Assembly (NCBI GenBank): GCA_022826725.1
Contig: JAJDUF010000011.1
Span: 1-64,000, forward strand
Direction: 5' to 3'
Length of the DNA stretch: 64,000 nt
DNA from: Chloroflexota bacterium
GTDB lineage: Bacteria; Chloroflexota; UBA11872; UBA12225; JAJDUF01
A program made the position numbers and the translations under genes. The notes beneath the pieces were generated by a model, which did not search any database, was not told the DNA's origin, and saw only the letters and a list, made by a program, of their open reading frames with translations. Below are positions 44,367 through 55,943 of this stretch, piece by piece; position 1 is the stretch's first letter; the number at the start of each line of letters is the position of its first letter.

Positions 44367-44491
44367 GCCCGGCCCGGTCAAGGCGCGTGCCTGGCGAGTG
44401 GAGCGTGGGCTTGGGGCAGATGCTTATGCATCGGGCCGGTCATCCCACCCTCTGTGTGCTCTGTGGCCAAAAGTGAACGAGGAGGTCTACG

Positions 44492-45622
44492 ATGCTGCTC
44501 GACCGGTTTGTGGAGCTGTGTCGGGAGAAGGGTCCGGACCTGGCCAAGCGTCTGGCCTCGGACACCCAGAGCGATGCGGAGGACCAATGGGCCGCGGCGG
44601 CGCACGAGCGCTGGTACTCGCTACCGGCGCCGGCGCAGGACCGCTCGCTGCTCTACGCCGTAGACGGCTCCGGTCACGTGGCGGCCCTGAATAGCGGCTT
44701 CTACATCGTCGTGGCGCAAGCCTTCCTGGCCGGCCCGACCGTGGCCGATACCGTTGCCGAGGTGGACCTGGAGATTTACGATGCCCGCCGCAGCGCGACC
44801 GATGTCTCGTCCCTGCGTGACCTGATGATGCGCCGGCTGGAGTCGCAGGTGGCCCTGGAGACGGCGCAGAAGATCAAGCGCCCGCAGGAAAGCGTGCTCC
44901 TGCTCGACGGCTCACTACATGCCGAGTTGACCCACCTCAGCCCCTCCTATGGCTGGGGGGTTACGTTTGGACTCGGCCTGGATGGGGAGCGGACGGTGAA
45001 CACGCAGCCCGGTCGAGTCGAGCAAACCCTGGAGGACTACGTGCAGTTGAGCCGCTGGTCAGCCGAGCGGAACCTGCTCGTCATGGGTGTCGCCAAGACT
45101 ACTCGCGCCCAGTTCATGGCCAGCCTCTTGGAGCAAGAGGGTCTACCCACGGACGAAGGCCGCCCCAGTGACCCGGAGTTGCTGTACCGCTGGCTCACCG
45201 AGCCTGGCTATACGCACCCCATTCTGCTCGGAGTGACCGAGTTGGCGGGCTTTCCACTCCAACCGGAGGCGGAGCAGCTGCTAGGGCAATGCCCGGCGAT
45301 GGTGAGTTGCTATGTCCGGCCGGCGCCCAACGACGATCCGCTCCGCATTGACGTTCCGGCCAGCGCAGTGGGGCAGACGGAGTCCTTTCAGGACCTAGAG
45401 CAAGCGTGGATTTCTGATCCACGCGCTATCGAGCCGATAGTGGCGCTCGTGCTGGCCCTTTACGGCGGCCATACCGTCCACAACGCCCCGTTGTACAAGG
45501 TGGATCGCAAGGTCCGGCTGTCGCGTCGCACCGTCGAGCAGGTGTATCTGCCGATCTTGGAGCGTATTGCCAACGTCCCCCTCTCCGTTGACCGCAGCCG
45601 CCGGCGCTTCCCGGCGAGCTAG
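44492..45622 (+). CDS. NurA-domain 5'-3' nuclease
   Basis: A 376-residue protein with the NurA nuclease pattern: an N-terminal AVDGSGHVA motif (first catalytic Asp, about residue 57) and LLLDGSLHAEL (second catalytic Asp), plus a late histidine region (YGGHTVHNAPLY). In archaea NurA works with the HerA ATPase, Mre11 and Rad50 in resecting DNA ends. Here it follows the SbcD and SbcC-like genes after 125 bp, but no HerA gene is visible in the window. The ATG at 44492 has GAGGAGGTC seven bases upstream. Confidence 0.8.
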   Translation: MLLDRFVELCREKGPDLAKRLASDTQSDAEDQWAAAAHERWYSLPAPAQDRSLLYAVDGSGHVAALNSGFYIVVAQAFLAGPTVADTVAEVDLEIYDARRSATDVSSLRDLMMRRLESQVALETAQKIKRPQESVLLLDGSLHAELTHLSPSYGWGVTFGLGLDGERTVNTQPGRVEQTLEDYVQLSRWSAERNLLVMGVAKTTRAQFMASLLEQEGLPTDEGRPSDPELLYRWLTEPGYTHPILLGVTELAGFPLQPEAEQLLGQCPAMVSCYVRPAPNDDPLRIDVPASAVGQTESFQDLEQAWISDPRAIEPIVALVLALYGGHTVHNAPLYKVDRKVRLSRRTVEQVYLPILERIANVPLSVDRSRRRFPAS

Positions 45623-45643
45623 TAGCACCGGGCGGGAGCGGTG

Positions 45644-46111
45644 CTACGTGGGGCGCTCAGGGGTCGCCGCGGGGTCGTCCGGCTCGGAGTCCGGCCACGG
45701 CTCGTCGGGGGGCTGGTCGGACGGTCTATCGGCCTCCGAAGGTGGGCGCCGGAGCAGGTCGGCGAGGGTATCGAGGGTGTCCACCCCCAGTTGCGAATCG
45801 CGCTCGTTCGCGTACTCGGTCAGGAGACGAAACACTTTCAGCAGCAAGTTGCGGCCGACCGGCTTGTCGTTTAAGGTGACGTCGCAGCGTATCTGATGGT
45901 CAATGGCCCAGCACTCGGCCTCGGTCAGTGCGAGCGGAAGCTCCTGGCTGGCGTAGGGCTGCGCCCGCCGCTCCTCGAACTCCAGGACTATGTTCATGGC
46001 CTTGAGCAGCAAGTCTTTGCCGACGTTCTGCTGCCCGTCCTGGTAGGTATGGCGGATAGTGTGGTCAATGGCCCACGCCTCGTTCTCACTGATGTCAATA
46101 TACTTCGGCAT
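45644..46111 (-). CDS. Small protein with a duplicated 45-residue motif
   Basis: An unrecognised 155-residue protein. It contains two related segments, ENEAWAIDHTIRHTY with VGKDLLLKAMNIVLEFEERR, and EAECWAIDHQIRCDV with VGRNLLLKVFRLLTEYANER, so it arose by internal duplication. The C-terminal 40 residues are acidic and proline-rich and probably disordered. The ATG at 46111 has GGGAGGG upstream and excludes the longer frame to 46174. It converges on the NurA gene. Confidence 0.65.
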   Translation of the reverse strand: MPKYIDISENEAWAIDHTIRHTYQDGQQNVGKDLLLKAMNIVLEFEERRAQPYASQELPLALTEAECWAIDHQIRCDVTLNDKPVGRNLLLKVFRLLTEYANERDSQLGVDTLDTLADLLRRPPSEADRPSDQPPDEPWPDSEPDDPAATPERPT

Positions 46112-46239
46112 CCGGCCCTCCCCAATACACCAGCCATGTGGACCGTCCCCGCCGAATGTCAAGCAGGGAAGCAATCCCCATTATAGGCGGGACAGTGCTG
46201 GCCGGCAACGGCATCCGGTGCAGCCGCCGTGGCTCCTCC

Positions 46240-46267
46240 CCTGCGGAGTGGGAGGACCATAGGGGGC
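46240..46267. repeat. R3-like palindrome copy
   Basis: A degenerate R3 with CTCCCCTGCGGAGTGGGAG arms and the ACCATAGGGGG tail, in the gap between two small minus-strand genes. Confidence 0.6.
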
Positions 46268-46287
46268 CGGTACCCCGCAAACACCCC

Positions 46288-46617
46288 CTAGCCGCCGCTG
46301 GCGCTCCACTGGCTGAGGTACTGCTGCTGGGCCGCTTCAAGCCCGTCCGTGTACTGACCGGCCAGCCGCACCACCACCTCGCGGACAAATCGGCGGTCCG
46401 TCGCGCTCAAAGCGTGCCCGTCCAGCTCGCGCTCCAGGATTTGCCCGGCTGCGAACGCATCGGCCATGTCGCGGAGGGTCCGCTCTTGGGCCGGTGTAAG
46501 CGGAGGCAAGTTGCGCCGCACGAGATCAACCCAGTCCAGCTTGTGCGCGATTTCGAAAGCCAGGTCTTCGACAAGCTCGACAATCTCGTCGAGCGGCGAC
46601 AGTTCTTCTGAAGTCAT
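46288..46617 (-). CDS. Small helical protein of unknown function
   Basis: A 109-residue, mostly helical, acidic protein (MTSEELSPLDEIVELVEDLA onward) without cysteines, membrane helices or recognisable motifs. Coding potential is judged from the intact frame, codon use like its neighbours and its place between same-strand genes; I do not recognise a family. Confidence 0.5.
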   Translation of the reverse strand: MTSEELSPLDEIVELVEDLAFEIAHKLDWVDLVRRNLPPLTPAQERTLRDMADAFAAGQILERELDGHALSATDRRFVREVVVRLAGQYTDGLEAAQQQYLSQWSASGG

Positions 46618-46814
46618 GTGGCTCTGCTTCCTCCTCGGAATGAGATCGCAATGTTGACGTTTCGGTGGTTTTCTACCCTACCGCAGCAAGACTGCTCAAC
46701 CCTCGGCAGCATTGTACCCGCTGGCAGGCCACCGGACGCCTTAAGCTCCCCAATCGGCTGTATGAATGCCGGCCGGCGCGTGCAGCAAGCGGCTGGAGCG
46801 GAGACATACGGGTG

Positions 46815-49310
<2,496 letters not shown>

Positions 49311-49344
49311 GCTCGTTGACCTCTCTGCGCCTCACTCCACATCG

Positions 49345-50598
49345 CTATGCCACGACACCCTGCTTCCGCAACGTCCGTAGGGCGCGGTTGACAATGTATC
49401 GCGTCTCTTTGGTCGGTGATTCGTCCAGCCAGCGCGCGCAGACCGCCTGCACCCAATCGGGCTGCGACTTGCTCGCGTCGTTGAGCCAGTTGGCGACCGA
49501 GTTCTGGACGTAGCGGCTAGGGTCCGACTTCAGCGGCTCCAGGAGGCCGAGCGCCTGCTGCGGGTTGTCTTTCAGTGCCGAAATGTGCGGCGTCCAGACG
49601 CCGCGCGGCCGCGTCACTTCGCTGGCAAAACGACGGATATTCGGATCAGTGTCACGGACCCAGGCTTCCAAAAGGATGAGGCCAGCGCTCAGGTCCTGCA
49701 CCAGGTAGGGCCGGAACGAGTCCCAGGCGCACTCGCGCACGCCGACGGCCGGGTCGGCTGCGAAGCGCCGCGTCGCGGCCAGCCGCTCCGGTTGGGTCAA
49801 GCGCTCGTCCGCCAGGAGCACGAAGGCGGCCCAAGCCCGCACCATATCCGACGTGTGGGAAGCGAGCGTGTCAAAGATCGCTGCGCGGTCCGGGTGTCCG
49901 TCCAGCGTGCGGAACAATGCTGCGCCGATACCCTTCTCGCGCTTCACGATGCCCAGTCCCGCCAGGGCGTCGGCCGCGGCGCCGAGCGCCGCCGCTTCGT
50001 CGGCCAGCCCGACCTCCGGCGCCACGTTGCGTAACAAGGTGGGCATGTCAATCGCCAGCCATTCGACCAGATTGACACTCTCCAGCTCGCCGGCGTTCAG
50101 GCCGACCAGCACCGCCGGGGGAATTTCGGAGCGCCGTTGCGCCCCGGTGCGCGTTGCTAGGTCCATCGGTCGAGTTTCCTCACCCCCGGCCCCCTCTCCA
50201 TCCGTCGCGGATGGAGAGGGGGCGTAGGCAGTGGTGCGAATGATCGCGAGGACGGCGGTGATGTTTTCTAGCACCGCATCATTCGTGATATGCAGCACTT
50301 GGTAGCCGGTAGTTCGCAACAGAGCGTCGCGGGCTGCATCAGCCTCACGCTGCGTCTCGTGGATCGGCCCATCTACCTCTACGACGAGCCTCTTCTCCGG
50401 GCAGAAAAAGTCTACGATGAAGCCGGCAACCTTGTGCTGCCGCCGGAAGCGCAGACTAGCGAGGCGGCGGTGACGCAGTGCCTCCCACAGTGCGGCTTCC
50501 GCCAGTGTCGCTCGCTGGCGCAGGAAGCGGGCCATCGCCACCTGCCGTGGCGTCACTGTGCGTTTCACCACTGTCGTCTTCTGCACGATGTTGCTCAT
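49345..50598 (-). CDS. DUF559 nuclease-like domain fused to AlkD-like DNA alkylation-repair protein
   Basis: A 417-residue composite. Residues 1 to about 125 are a DUF559 (Vsr/PD-(D/E)XK-like) domain: AEAALWEALRHRRL, FRRQHKVAGFIVDFF and RLVVEVDGPIH hold the acidic catalytic residues. An R2 repeat (50179-50222) then encodes the linker APSPSATDGEGAGGE. From residue 145 (MDLATRTG) to the end is a HEAT-repeat AlkD-like glycosylase scaffold (SDPSRYVQNSVANWLNDASK). The AlkD part could also be translated separately from the ATG at 50166, which has GAGGAAA upstream. The gene lies between topoisomerase subunits B and A. Confidence 0.8.
   Translation of the reverse strand: MSNIVQKTTVVKRTVTPRQVAMARFLRQRATLAEAALWEALRHRRLASLRFRRQHKVAGFIVDFFCPEKRLVVEVDGPIHETQREADAARDALLRTTGYQVLHITNDAVLENITAVLAIIRTTAYAPSPSATDGEGAGGEETRPMDLATRTGAQRRSEIPPAVLVGLNAGELESVNLVEWLAIDMPTLLRNVAPEVGLADEAAALGAAADALAGLGIVKREKGIGAALFRTLDGHPDRAAIFDTLASHTSDMVRAWAAFVLLADERLTQPERLAATRRFAADPAVGVRECAWDSFRPYLVQDLSAGLILLEAWVRDTDPNIRRFASEVTRPRGVWTPHISALKDNPQQALGLLEPLKSDPSRYVQNSVANWLNDASKSQPDWVQAVCARWLDESPTKETRYIVNRALRTLRKQGVVA
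50179..50222. repeat. R2 repeat inside the DUF559-AlkD coding sequence
   Basis: CCCCCTCTCC and GGAGAGGGGG arms with the CTCACCCCCGG tail in reverse orientation lie exactly at the domain junction. No stop codon occurs in the read frame. Confidence 0.85.
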
Positions 50599-50611
50599 GC
50601 CAATATATGTT

Positions 50612-50656
50612 CCCCCTCTCTATCGCTCGGCGATGGAGAGGGGGGTAGGGGGTGAG
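50612..50656. repeat. R2 palindrome between topoisomerase B and DUF559 genes
   Basis: CCCCCTCTC and GAGAGGGGG arms with a TATCGCTCGGCGAT loop that also pairs, and a GGGGGTGAGG tail. Confidence 0.8.
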
Positions 50657-50665
50657 GCGCGTGCC

Positions 50666-52681
50666 CTACACGTCGAGGTCGGCCAGCTTGTGCGAGTGCT
50701 GGGCTAGGAACGAGCGCCGGCCCTCGGCGTTGCTCTCTTCCATCAGGACGTGGACGAGCTTGGCGGCGACGGCGGCATCGTCCATCGTGACGCGCTTGAG
50801 CATCCGGCGCTCCGGGTCCAGCGTCGTCGCGCGCAGTTGCTTTGCCGTCATCTCGCCCAGGCCCTTGTAGCGGCGAAACTCCAGGCCCTCCGCCTTGCGG
50901 TTGTTCCGCAGAAACCGGCGTCGCTCTTCGTCGTCGAGCAGCCAGCGAGTTTGCCCGCGGTACTGCACCGAGTAGAGCGGGGGGCAGCCGATGAAGACGT
51001 GTCCACGGTCAATCAGCCCCGGGAACTCGCGGAAGAAGAGCGTCATCAGCAGGCACTGGATGTGTAGGCCATCAACGTCGGCATCGGTGAGGATGACGAT
51101 TCGGTGAAACTTCAACCTTGAGATGTCGAATGCTTGGCGCGTGCCACAGCCGAGCACGTTGATGATCGTGCGGATTTCCTCGTTGGCGACGATCCGCTTG
51201 AGGTCCGCTTTTGCGACGTTGAGCGGCCGGCCTTTCAGCTTGAGCACGGCCTGGAAGTCGGAGAACCGCCCCTGGGAGGCCGACCCGCCCGCCGAGTCGC
51301 CTTCGACGATGAAAAGCTCGGCTCGCTCCGGGTCGTTGGTGTTACAGCGGAGGAATTTCTTGGATACGCTCGTATCCACCAGCTCGCCGTTGCGGCGCAT
51401 GCCGGTGCGGGCCAACTCCTCGGCCAACACCGCTTCGTTACGAGCCTTCTGCATCACCTGGATGCGGCGTGCCCACTCCCGCGCCCGGTCGGAGGTGGCG
51501 TCAATCCACTCCTTCAGCCCCTCATCCACGATGGAGCGGGCTAGGCCCTCGACGGGCGCGTTATTCAGGCGGTCCTTCGTCTGCCCTTGAAACTGTGGGT
51601 CCTCCAGCTTGACCGAGATGATGGCGACCAATCCCTGCTGAATCACCTCGGCCTTGAAGCTCTCCTTCTCGCGGCTCTTGATGACCCCGGACTTGAGCGC
51701 GAAGTTGTTCATCACCCGCGTGAGGGCGGCCTTGAAACCGGTCTCATGTACACCACCATCGCGGGTCCGCACGCTATTGGCGAAGGAGAGGATAGAAGTG
51801 GTGTAGCCGGAGTTGGGCTGGAGGGCAGCCTCCACCTGCACACCATCGCGCTCTTTGCGAATGGAGATCGGCTTGGCGAAGAGCGGCGTCGTGCCGGCCG
51901 GGAGCAGTTCCTTGACGTAATCGGCGAGGCCCTCTTTCGACGCGAAGACCTCCTTGACCATCGCGCCGCGGTCCGAATCCCAGCTCTCGAACTCGATCTC
52001 CAGCCCCCGATTCAGGTAGGCCGCGGCCTGGAGCCGGCTGGCGATCAACTCGCGCGGGTAGGACACGTCGGAGTCGAAAATCTCCGAGTCGTGCCGCCAG
52101 GTGAGCTGGGTGCCGGTCTTGCGGGCCGCCGCCTTGGTGATCTGGTGCTTCTCCGGCACGCCCTGGACAAAGCGCTGCTTGAATTCCTTGCCGTCGCGCC
52201 AGATCGTCACCTCCAGCTCGCCGGAGAGCGCGCTGATGACCGTGGCGCCGACGCCGTGCAGCCCACCGGCCGCCTTGTAGACGCCCTCTTCGAACTTGCC
52301 CCCGGAGTGCGGTACTGTGAAGAGCACCGTCGCTGCCGGCAATCGCTTGCCGTTCACCTTCATCAGGTCGAAAGGCATGCCGCGCGCGTTATCGCGCACC
52401 GTCACCTGTTCATCCCGGTCAATCTTGACGCTGACCCGCTTGCCGAAACCGGCGCTGTACTCGTCGCAGGCGTTGTCTAACGCCTCCCAGAGCAGATGTA
52501 GGAGACCGGAGGTGGAGGTGGAGCCGATGTACATGCCCGGTCGCCGGCGAATGGCCTGCACGCCTTCCAGCACCTGGATGTCGGCTGCCGTGTACGTCGG
52601 CTCCCCGGTGCGGCGCCGCGCCTTGCGGGCGACACCGTTTCGGCTCGACCTCCGGGTTGCAGTCGCCACGGCCACAGTCAT
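50666..52681 (-). CDS. Type IIA DNA topoisomerase subunit B (gyrase B / topo IV B)
   Basis: The ATPase subunit, 671 residues. The GHKL ATPase has LWEALDNACDEYSAG (ATP/Mg asparagine), VRDNARGMPF and GGLHGVGATVISALS. The transducer and Toprim parts follow, with IVEGDSAGGSA and ILTDADVDGLHI as metal-binding motifs, ending with the RRYKGLGEM segment. Length and layout match GyrB/ParE without the long insertion of proteobacterial GyrB. A basic N-terminal extension of about 25 residues precedes the domain. Downstream on the same strand are the DUF559-AlkD gene and subunit A, likely one transcription unit. The 182 bp upstream hold no repeat and probably its promoter. Confidence 0.92.
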   Translation of the reverse strand: MTVAVATATRRSSRNGVARKARRRTGEPTYTAADIQVLEGVQAIRRRPGMYIGSTSTSGLLHLLWEALDNACDEYSAGFGKRVSVKIDRDEQVTVRDNARGMPFDLMKVNGKRLPAATVLFTVPHSGGKFEEGVYKAAGGLHGVGATVISALSGELEVTIWRDGKEFKQRFVQGVPEKHQITKAAARKTGTQLTWRHDSEIFDSDVSYPRELIASRLQAAAYLNRGLEIEFESWDSDRGAMVKEVFASKEGLADYVKELLPAGTTPLFAKPISIRKERDGVQVEAALQPNSGYTTSILSFANSVRTRDGGVHETGFKAALTRVMNNFALKSGVIKSREKESFKAEVIQQGLVAIISVKLEDPQFQGQTKDRLNNAPVEGLARSIVDEGLKEWIDATSDRAREWARRIQVMQKARNEAVLAEELARTGMRRNGELVDTSVSKKFLRCNTNDPERAELFIVEGDSAGGSASQGRFSDFQAVLKLKGRPLNVAKADLKRIVANEEIRTIINVLGCGTRQAFDISRLKFHRIVILTDADVDGLHIQCLLMTLFFREFPGLIDRGHVFIGCPPLYSVQYRGQTRWLLDDEERRRFLRNNRKAEGLEFRRYKGLGEMTAKQLRATTLDPERRMLKRVTMDDAAVAAKLVHVLMEESNAEGRRSFLAQHSHKLADLDV

Positions 52682-52863
52682 CTACTCCTCGCGCCGGCTG
52701 TCAACTGCGCCCGCCGCGCGGCCGATGGCTCGCTGCGGCATAAACACCGTCGCCCATTATAGAACACATGGCCTATACCTGCCTCTATTGGTACCAACGG
52801 ACAATGGCCGGCCGGAGTTGCGATCCTATCCGTGCATCATAACGCGAAACCTCGGCGTACCGC

Positions 52864-54831
52864 CTAGCCCCGGAGCGCGGCCGGAGCGTCGAACAGCGGC
52901 TGCGGATGCAGCGTCGGTAGCGGCGTAGCGTCATCGGCATCGTCGCCCCGGAGGGACGAGCGCCAGCCGGCCACCGTCTCATCTATGCGCTCTAGCCATT
53001 CCTCGCCGGTTTCCGCCGCGAGACAAGCCGCGATGAGCTCCTCGCAGAGCGCGCGCAGGGACGTAGCAGGGTCAAGTGGTGCTGGTGAATCAGCGGACGC
53101 AAACGGCTGCATAATCCTGATGAACTGGGCAATTCGCAACGGGATGACGGCAATCTGCTCGCGCTCGATGACCCGATACTTGAGGGCGACGAAGAAGTCG
53201 GTGGCGGTATCGCTGTGGATGCTGGGCGCCAGGAAGAGCGCCAGGACGGGCCGCGGCTGCGCGCTCCGCTGGATGTCCAGCACGTGCCGCGTCACCGGGC
53301 GGCTCTCGTGCTGCCGCTGGTCCGCGCCGCGCCGCAGCGTCACTTCCACGACCAGCAGGTAGTCGTCGAACGTGACGATCAGGTCGGGGCCGTTGCCGGG
53401 AGCTGGGCCGAGCGGCTGCAAGTCGCTGTCGAGCTGCAAATAGGGCCTGATCTCGCGGGCGTGGTTGAGCGAGACGAATACCCGCCACGTATTCCACTCC
53501 AGGAAGGTCGGTGGGTCAATCACGCGCCGCGCCACAATCGGCTCGTACTGCCGCAGCGCGGCCGCGAGGCGCTCCGGTGTGCGCGCCTCCACCGCGTCAA
53601 TTGCTCCTTCGAGGCGTGCTGCCTCACCCTGGAGCGCGTCAATCTTGCGCCAAAGCGCATCCACTTCCGTCTCCGGCGCTGCATCGCCAAAGTCAATCAA
53701 CAGCGGTTGCAGTGGCAACGCCGGCACCGGAAGATCATCCCGGCTGCCGGTTGGTTCGCCGAAGCGTGGCGCTTGGCCGGTGCGGAGCAAGAATTCGCGC
53801 CGTTGCAGCGTGGCAATTCGTTCCTCCAAGCGGTGGATGGTCCGTTGCAGTTGTTGCGGATGTTCCAAGGGCAGCCGCGGCGTACCCGCAGCGCCGTAGT
53901 GGGCGTAGAAGGCCTCGCGATCGTTGTAGTCGGCGAACGGGATTTGGGGGTTGGCAAGCAGCGCGTCTACGTCATCCTCGCGTCCGCTCGCCACGACGAG
54001 GCGCGCGCCGCGGACGGAGTAGAGCCGCGTGTAGCGCAAATATCGGGCCAGCGCGTCGGCGTAGTCGTCCATACTCGCTGCGACGCGCAAGCCCGCGGCG
54101 GCCAGTTCGCGGCGCTGCGCCGACAGAAGCTGTTGCGCGAGCTGCCGGCGCTTCACGCGGCCGCGCACCCGACCCCAGGTCTGCCGAAAGCTGGCGATAG
54201 CTGCCGTGATGGCCGGCACTTCCTCCATGCGCCGCATGGTGAAGCAGAAGAGGCCCATCTCTTCCTTGGTTAGGCCGTCTAGCTCGCGGATAAGCTCCGC
54301 GACGGCACGAAAAGGGAACAACGCGAACCGGTCGGGCGGGTAACGCTGCCCGCGATGCTGGTGGTCGGGATACTGCCACTTCAACAGCTGGCGCAAAAAG
54401 ACCTCGTGGGGCCGCGGACCGTGGATCAGACGCTCGCCGGCCGGGGTGAAGCGGGCGATCCGGCCGGCATCCAGCGCCACGAACCCGAAGAACTTATAGG
54501 TGCCGAACCGGGCGCGTGCCGTCCAGCGCAGGTTGTCGTCGGTGAGTTGCTCGGCTTGCCGCTGGAAGGGCAGACTTGGCGCCTCTTTGATCGCGGATGG
54601 GCGCACTTGGCCCAGGTAGTCGCGCTCTGCGAGGGCACTGTCTTGTGACTCGACCTGGCCCGGCATCTGCCGTAGCGCCCGCCCGAACTCCAGCTGGGTG
54701 CCCGTGCTGGGTGCCCAGGCCATGCCGCGCAGCCGCCAGCTTGGCAGCAGCGCCGCCAGCACGCGCAGCTCCTCCCGTATCTTGGCCGGATTGCGTGGAG
54801 ACGTAGGGACGGACCAATTCCCGCTAGGCAT
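52864..54831 (-). CDS. AlwI-family type II restriction endonuclease
   Basis: A 655-residue protein. The segment PDLIVTFDDYLLVVEVTL followed by RRGADQRQHESRPVTRH is the recurring AlwI-family core: an Asp, an ExT catalytic pair, then a Q-x3-E-x-x-PV-RH tract; it lies around residues 485-525. The N-terminal half is helical and DNA-binding-like with many arginines. AlwI itself is a type IIS-like enzyme; the recognition sequence here cannot be read. The ATG is two bases after the methyltransferase stop, so the pair is translationally coupled, as expected for a restriction-modification system. It is the last gene of the defence operon. Confidence 0.75.
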   Translation of the reverse strand: MPSGNWSVPTSPRNPAKIREELRVLAALLPSWRLRGMAWAPSTGTQLEFGRALRQMPGQVESQDSALAERDYLGQVRPSAIKEAPSLPFQRQAEQLTDDNLRWTARARFGTYKFFGFVALDAGRIARFTPAGERLIHGPRPHEVFLRQLLKWQYPDHQHRGQRYPPDRFALFPFRAVAELIRELDGLTKEEMGLFCFTMRRMEEVPAITAAIASFRQTWGRVRGRVKRRQLAQQLLSAQRRELAAAGLRVAASMDDYADALARYLRYTRLYSVRGARLVVASGREDDVDALLANPQIPFADYNDREAFYAHYGAAGTPRLPLEHPQQLQRTIHRLEERIATLQRREFLLRTGQAPRFGEPTGSRDDLPVPALPLQPLLIDFGDAAPETEVDALWRKIDALQGEAARLEGAIDAVEARTPERLAAALRQYEPIVARRVIDPPTFLEWNTWRVFVSLNHAREIRPYLQLDSDLQPLGPAPGNGPDLIVTFDDYLLVVEVTLRRGADQRQHESRPVTRHVLDIQRSAQPRPVLALFLAPSIHSDTATDFFVALKYRVIEREQIAVIPLRIAQFIRIMQPFASADSPAPLDPATSLRALCEELIAACLAAETGEEWLERIDETVAGWRSSLRGDDADDATPLPTLHPQPLFDAPAALRG

Positions 54832-54833
54832 GA

Positions 54834-55859
54834 CTACTCACGAACTGAGGCGGTGTGGGCTGACCGACGGCGGGGTGAGATGCGCCGCGGCGGCTTCTGG
54901 AACGTCACGATATGCTGATGGGCGATGTTGGGCACATAGCTGAACGGATAGCCGTAGGGGCGTAGGCGCGTGCCGGCCTGATACCAGACGTGCTCTCCCT
55001 TGGTGACGAACCCGGCTTGCTCGGCGCGTTGCGCGACCTCGGCGTGCGTAAACGTGTAGCGCCCGTCCTGATAGGCGTTGCGGATAATGAGCGTGAGATA
55101 GCGCCCGGACCGCAGCACGCGGTAGCACAATCCCAGCACCTCTTGCATCGCCGATAGGTAATCCGCGTAGCTGCCGAGATTCGCGAGGTCCCCGGCTGCA
55201 TCGGAGCGCATGTTGTAGTCCGTGCGCCGGTTGGCGTGCCGTTCGCGGTAGCGGGGAGCATTGGACATCGTTTGCGGGAGGTGGACATTGTACGGCGGGT
55301 CGGTGAGCACGTAGTCCACCGATTCATCGGCAAAGCGCGCCCGGTCGCGCAAGACCTCGCGACAGTCGCCGACCAGCAAGGGCTGCGCCGTTAGCTCACT
55401 GCCAGAGTCGGCGATAACCTCCCGGTAAGTCTCCGCCCAGCGCGGGTTGATCTCGATGCCGATGGCGCGGCGCGGCGGGGTGGTGATGCTGGCGCCGATC
55501 AGGGTGCCACCGACACCGGCGAACGGATCGAGCACCACCTCGTCGGCCCGGGTGAAGAACTCGATGAACTCCTTCATCAGTTCCGGGGGCTTGTTGGCGC
55601 CGTGCACCTTGCGGAGCCGGTGCCCGTAAGCCGAGCCGTAAGTCGTAGTGAGTACGCTGCGGGTGAAGTAGACCCACTCCTGCCCGGTCAACTCGTTGAG
55701 TTGGTTGCGGGGATGTTTCTCCCCTGGCGCCTCCCGGCTGGGAGCCTGGCCGTCGTGTTTGCCGGCAGCGGGAGCCGGCGCCGGACTGCTCAGGTCGAGC
55801 AAGGCGGGCTGCGAGGCTTTCTCTGTCGGGAACATAGCGGCAACGGACCCATGCAGCAA
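54834..55859 (-). CDS. Amino DNA methyltransferase (N6-adenine or N4-cytosine)
   Basis: A 341-residue DNA methylase. The AdoMet-binding motif is VVLDPFAGVGGTLIGA and the catalytic motif IV is YVLTDPPYNVHLP, in that order; DPPY allows N6-adenine or N4-cytosine methylation. VYFTRSVLTTTYG is the N-terminal motif of this methylase type. It should protect DNA from the coupled AlwI-like endonuclease. The start is uncertain: TTG at 55859 has GGAG five bases upstream, while ATG at 55835 has no clear site. It follows csm3 after 84 bp on the same strand. Confidence 0.85.
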   Translation of the reverse strand: MLHGSVAAMFPTEKASQPALLDLSSPAPAPAAGKHDGQAPSREAPGEKHPRNQLNELTGQEWVYFTRSVLTTTYGSAYGHRLRKVHGANKPPELMKEFIEFFTRADEVVLDPFAGVGGTLIGASITTPPRRAIGIEINPRWAETYREVIADSGSELTAQPLLVGDCREVLRDRARFADESVDYVLTDPPYNVHLPQTMSNAPRYRERHANRRTDYNMRSDAAGDLANLGSYADYLSAMQEVLGLCYRVLRSGRYLTLIIRNAYQDGRYTFTHAEVAQRAEQAGFVTKGEHVWYQAGTRLRPYGYPFSYVPNIAHQHIVTFQKPPRRISPRRRSAHTASVRE

Positions 55860-55943
55860 TGACTCCGACTCGGCCGGGCCACGACACCTACGCCTCGCCC
55901 CGTCCCCTCACTTCCGGGCCGGGGCCAACGGTCGCCGTGCGGA

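Noticed and set aside
49345..50598. A sequencing error joining DUF559 and AlkD genes
   Set aside because: The junction is filled by a well-formed R2 repeat whose arms match other copies, so insertion explains the fusion better than a base error.
52864..55859. The two genes after csm3 as csm4 and csm5
   Set aside because: The first has DPFAGVGG and DPPYN methyltransferase motifs and the second the EVTL/PV-RH tract of AlwI-type endonucleases; neither shows the glycine-rich RAMP loop.
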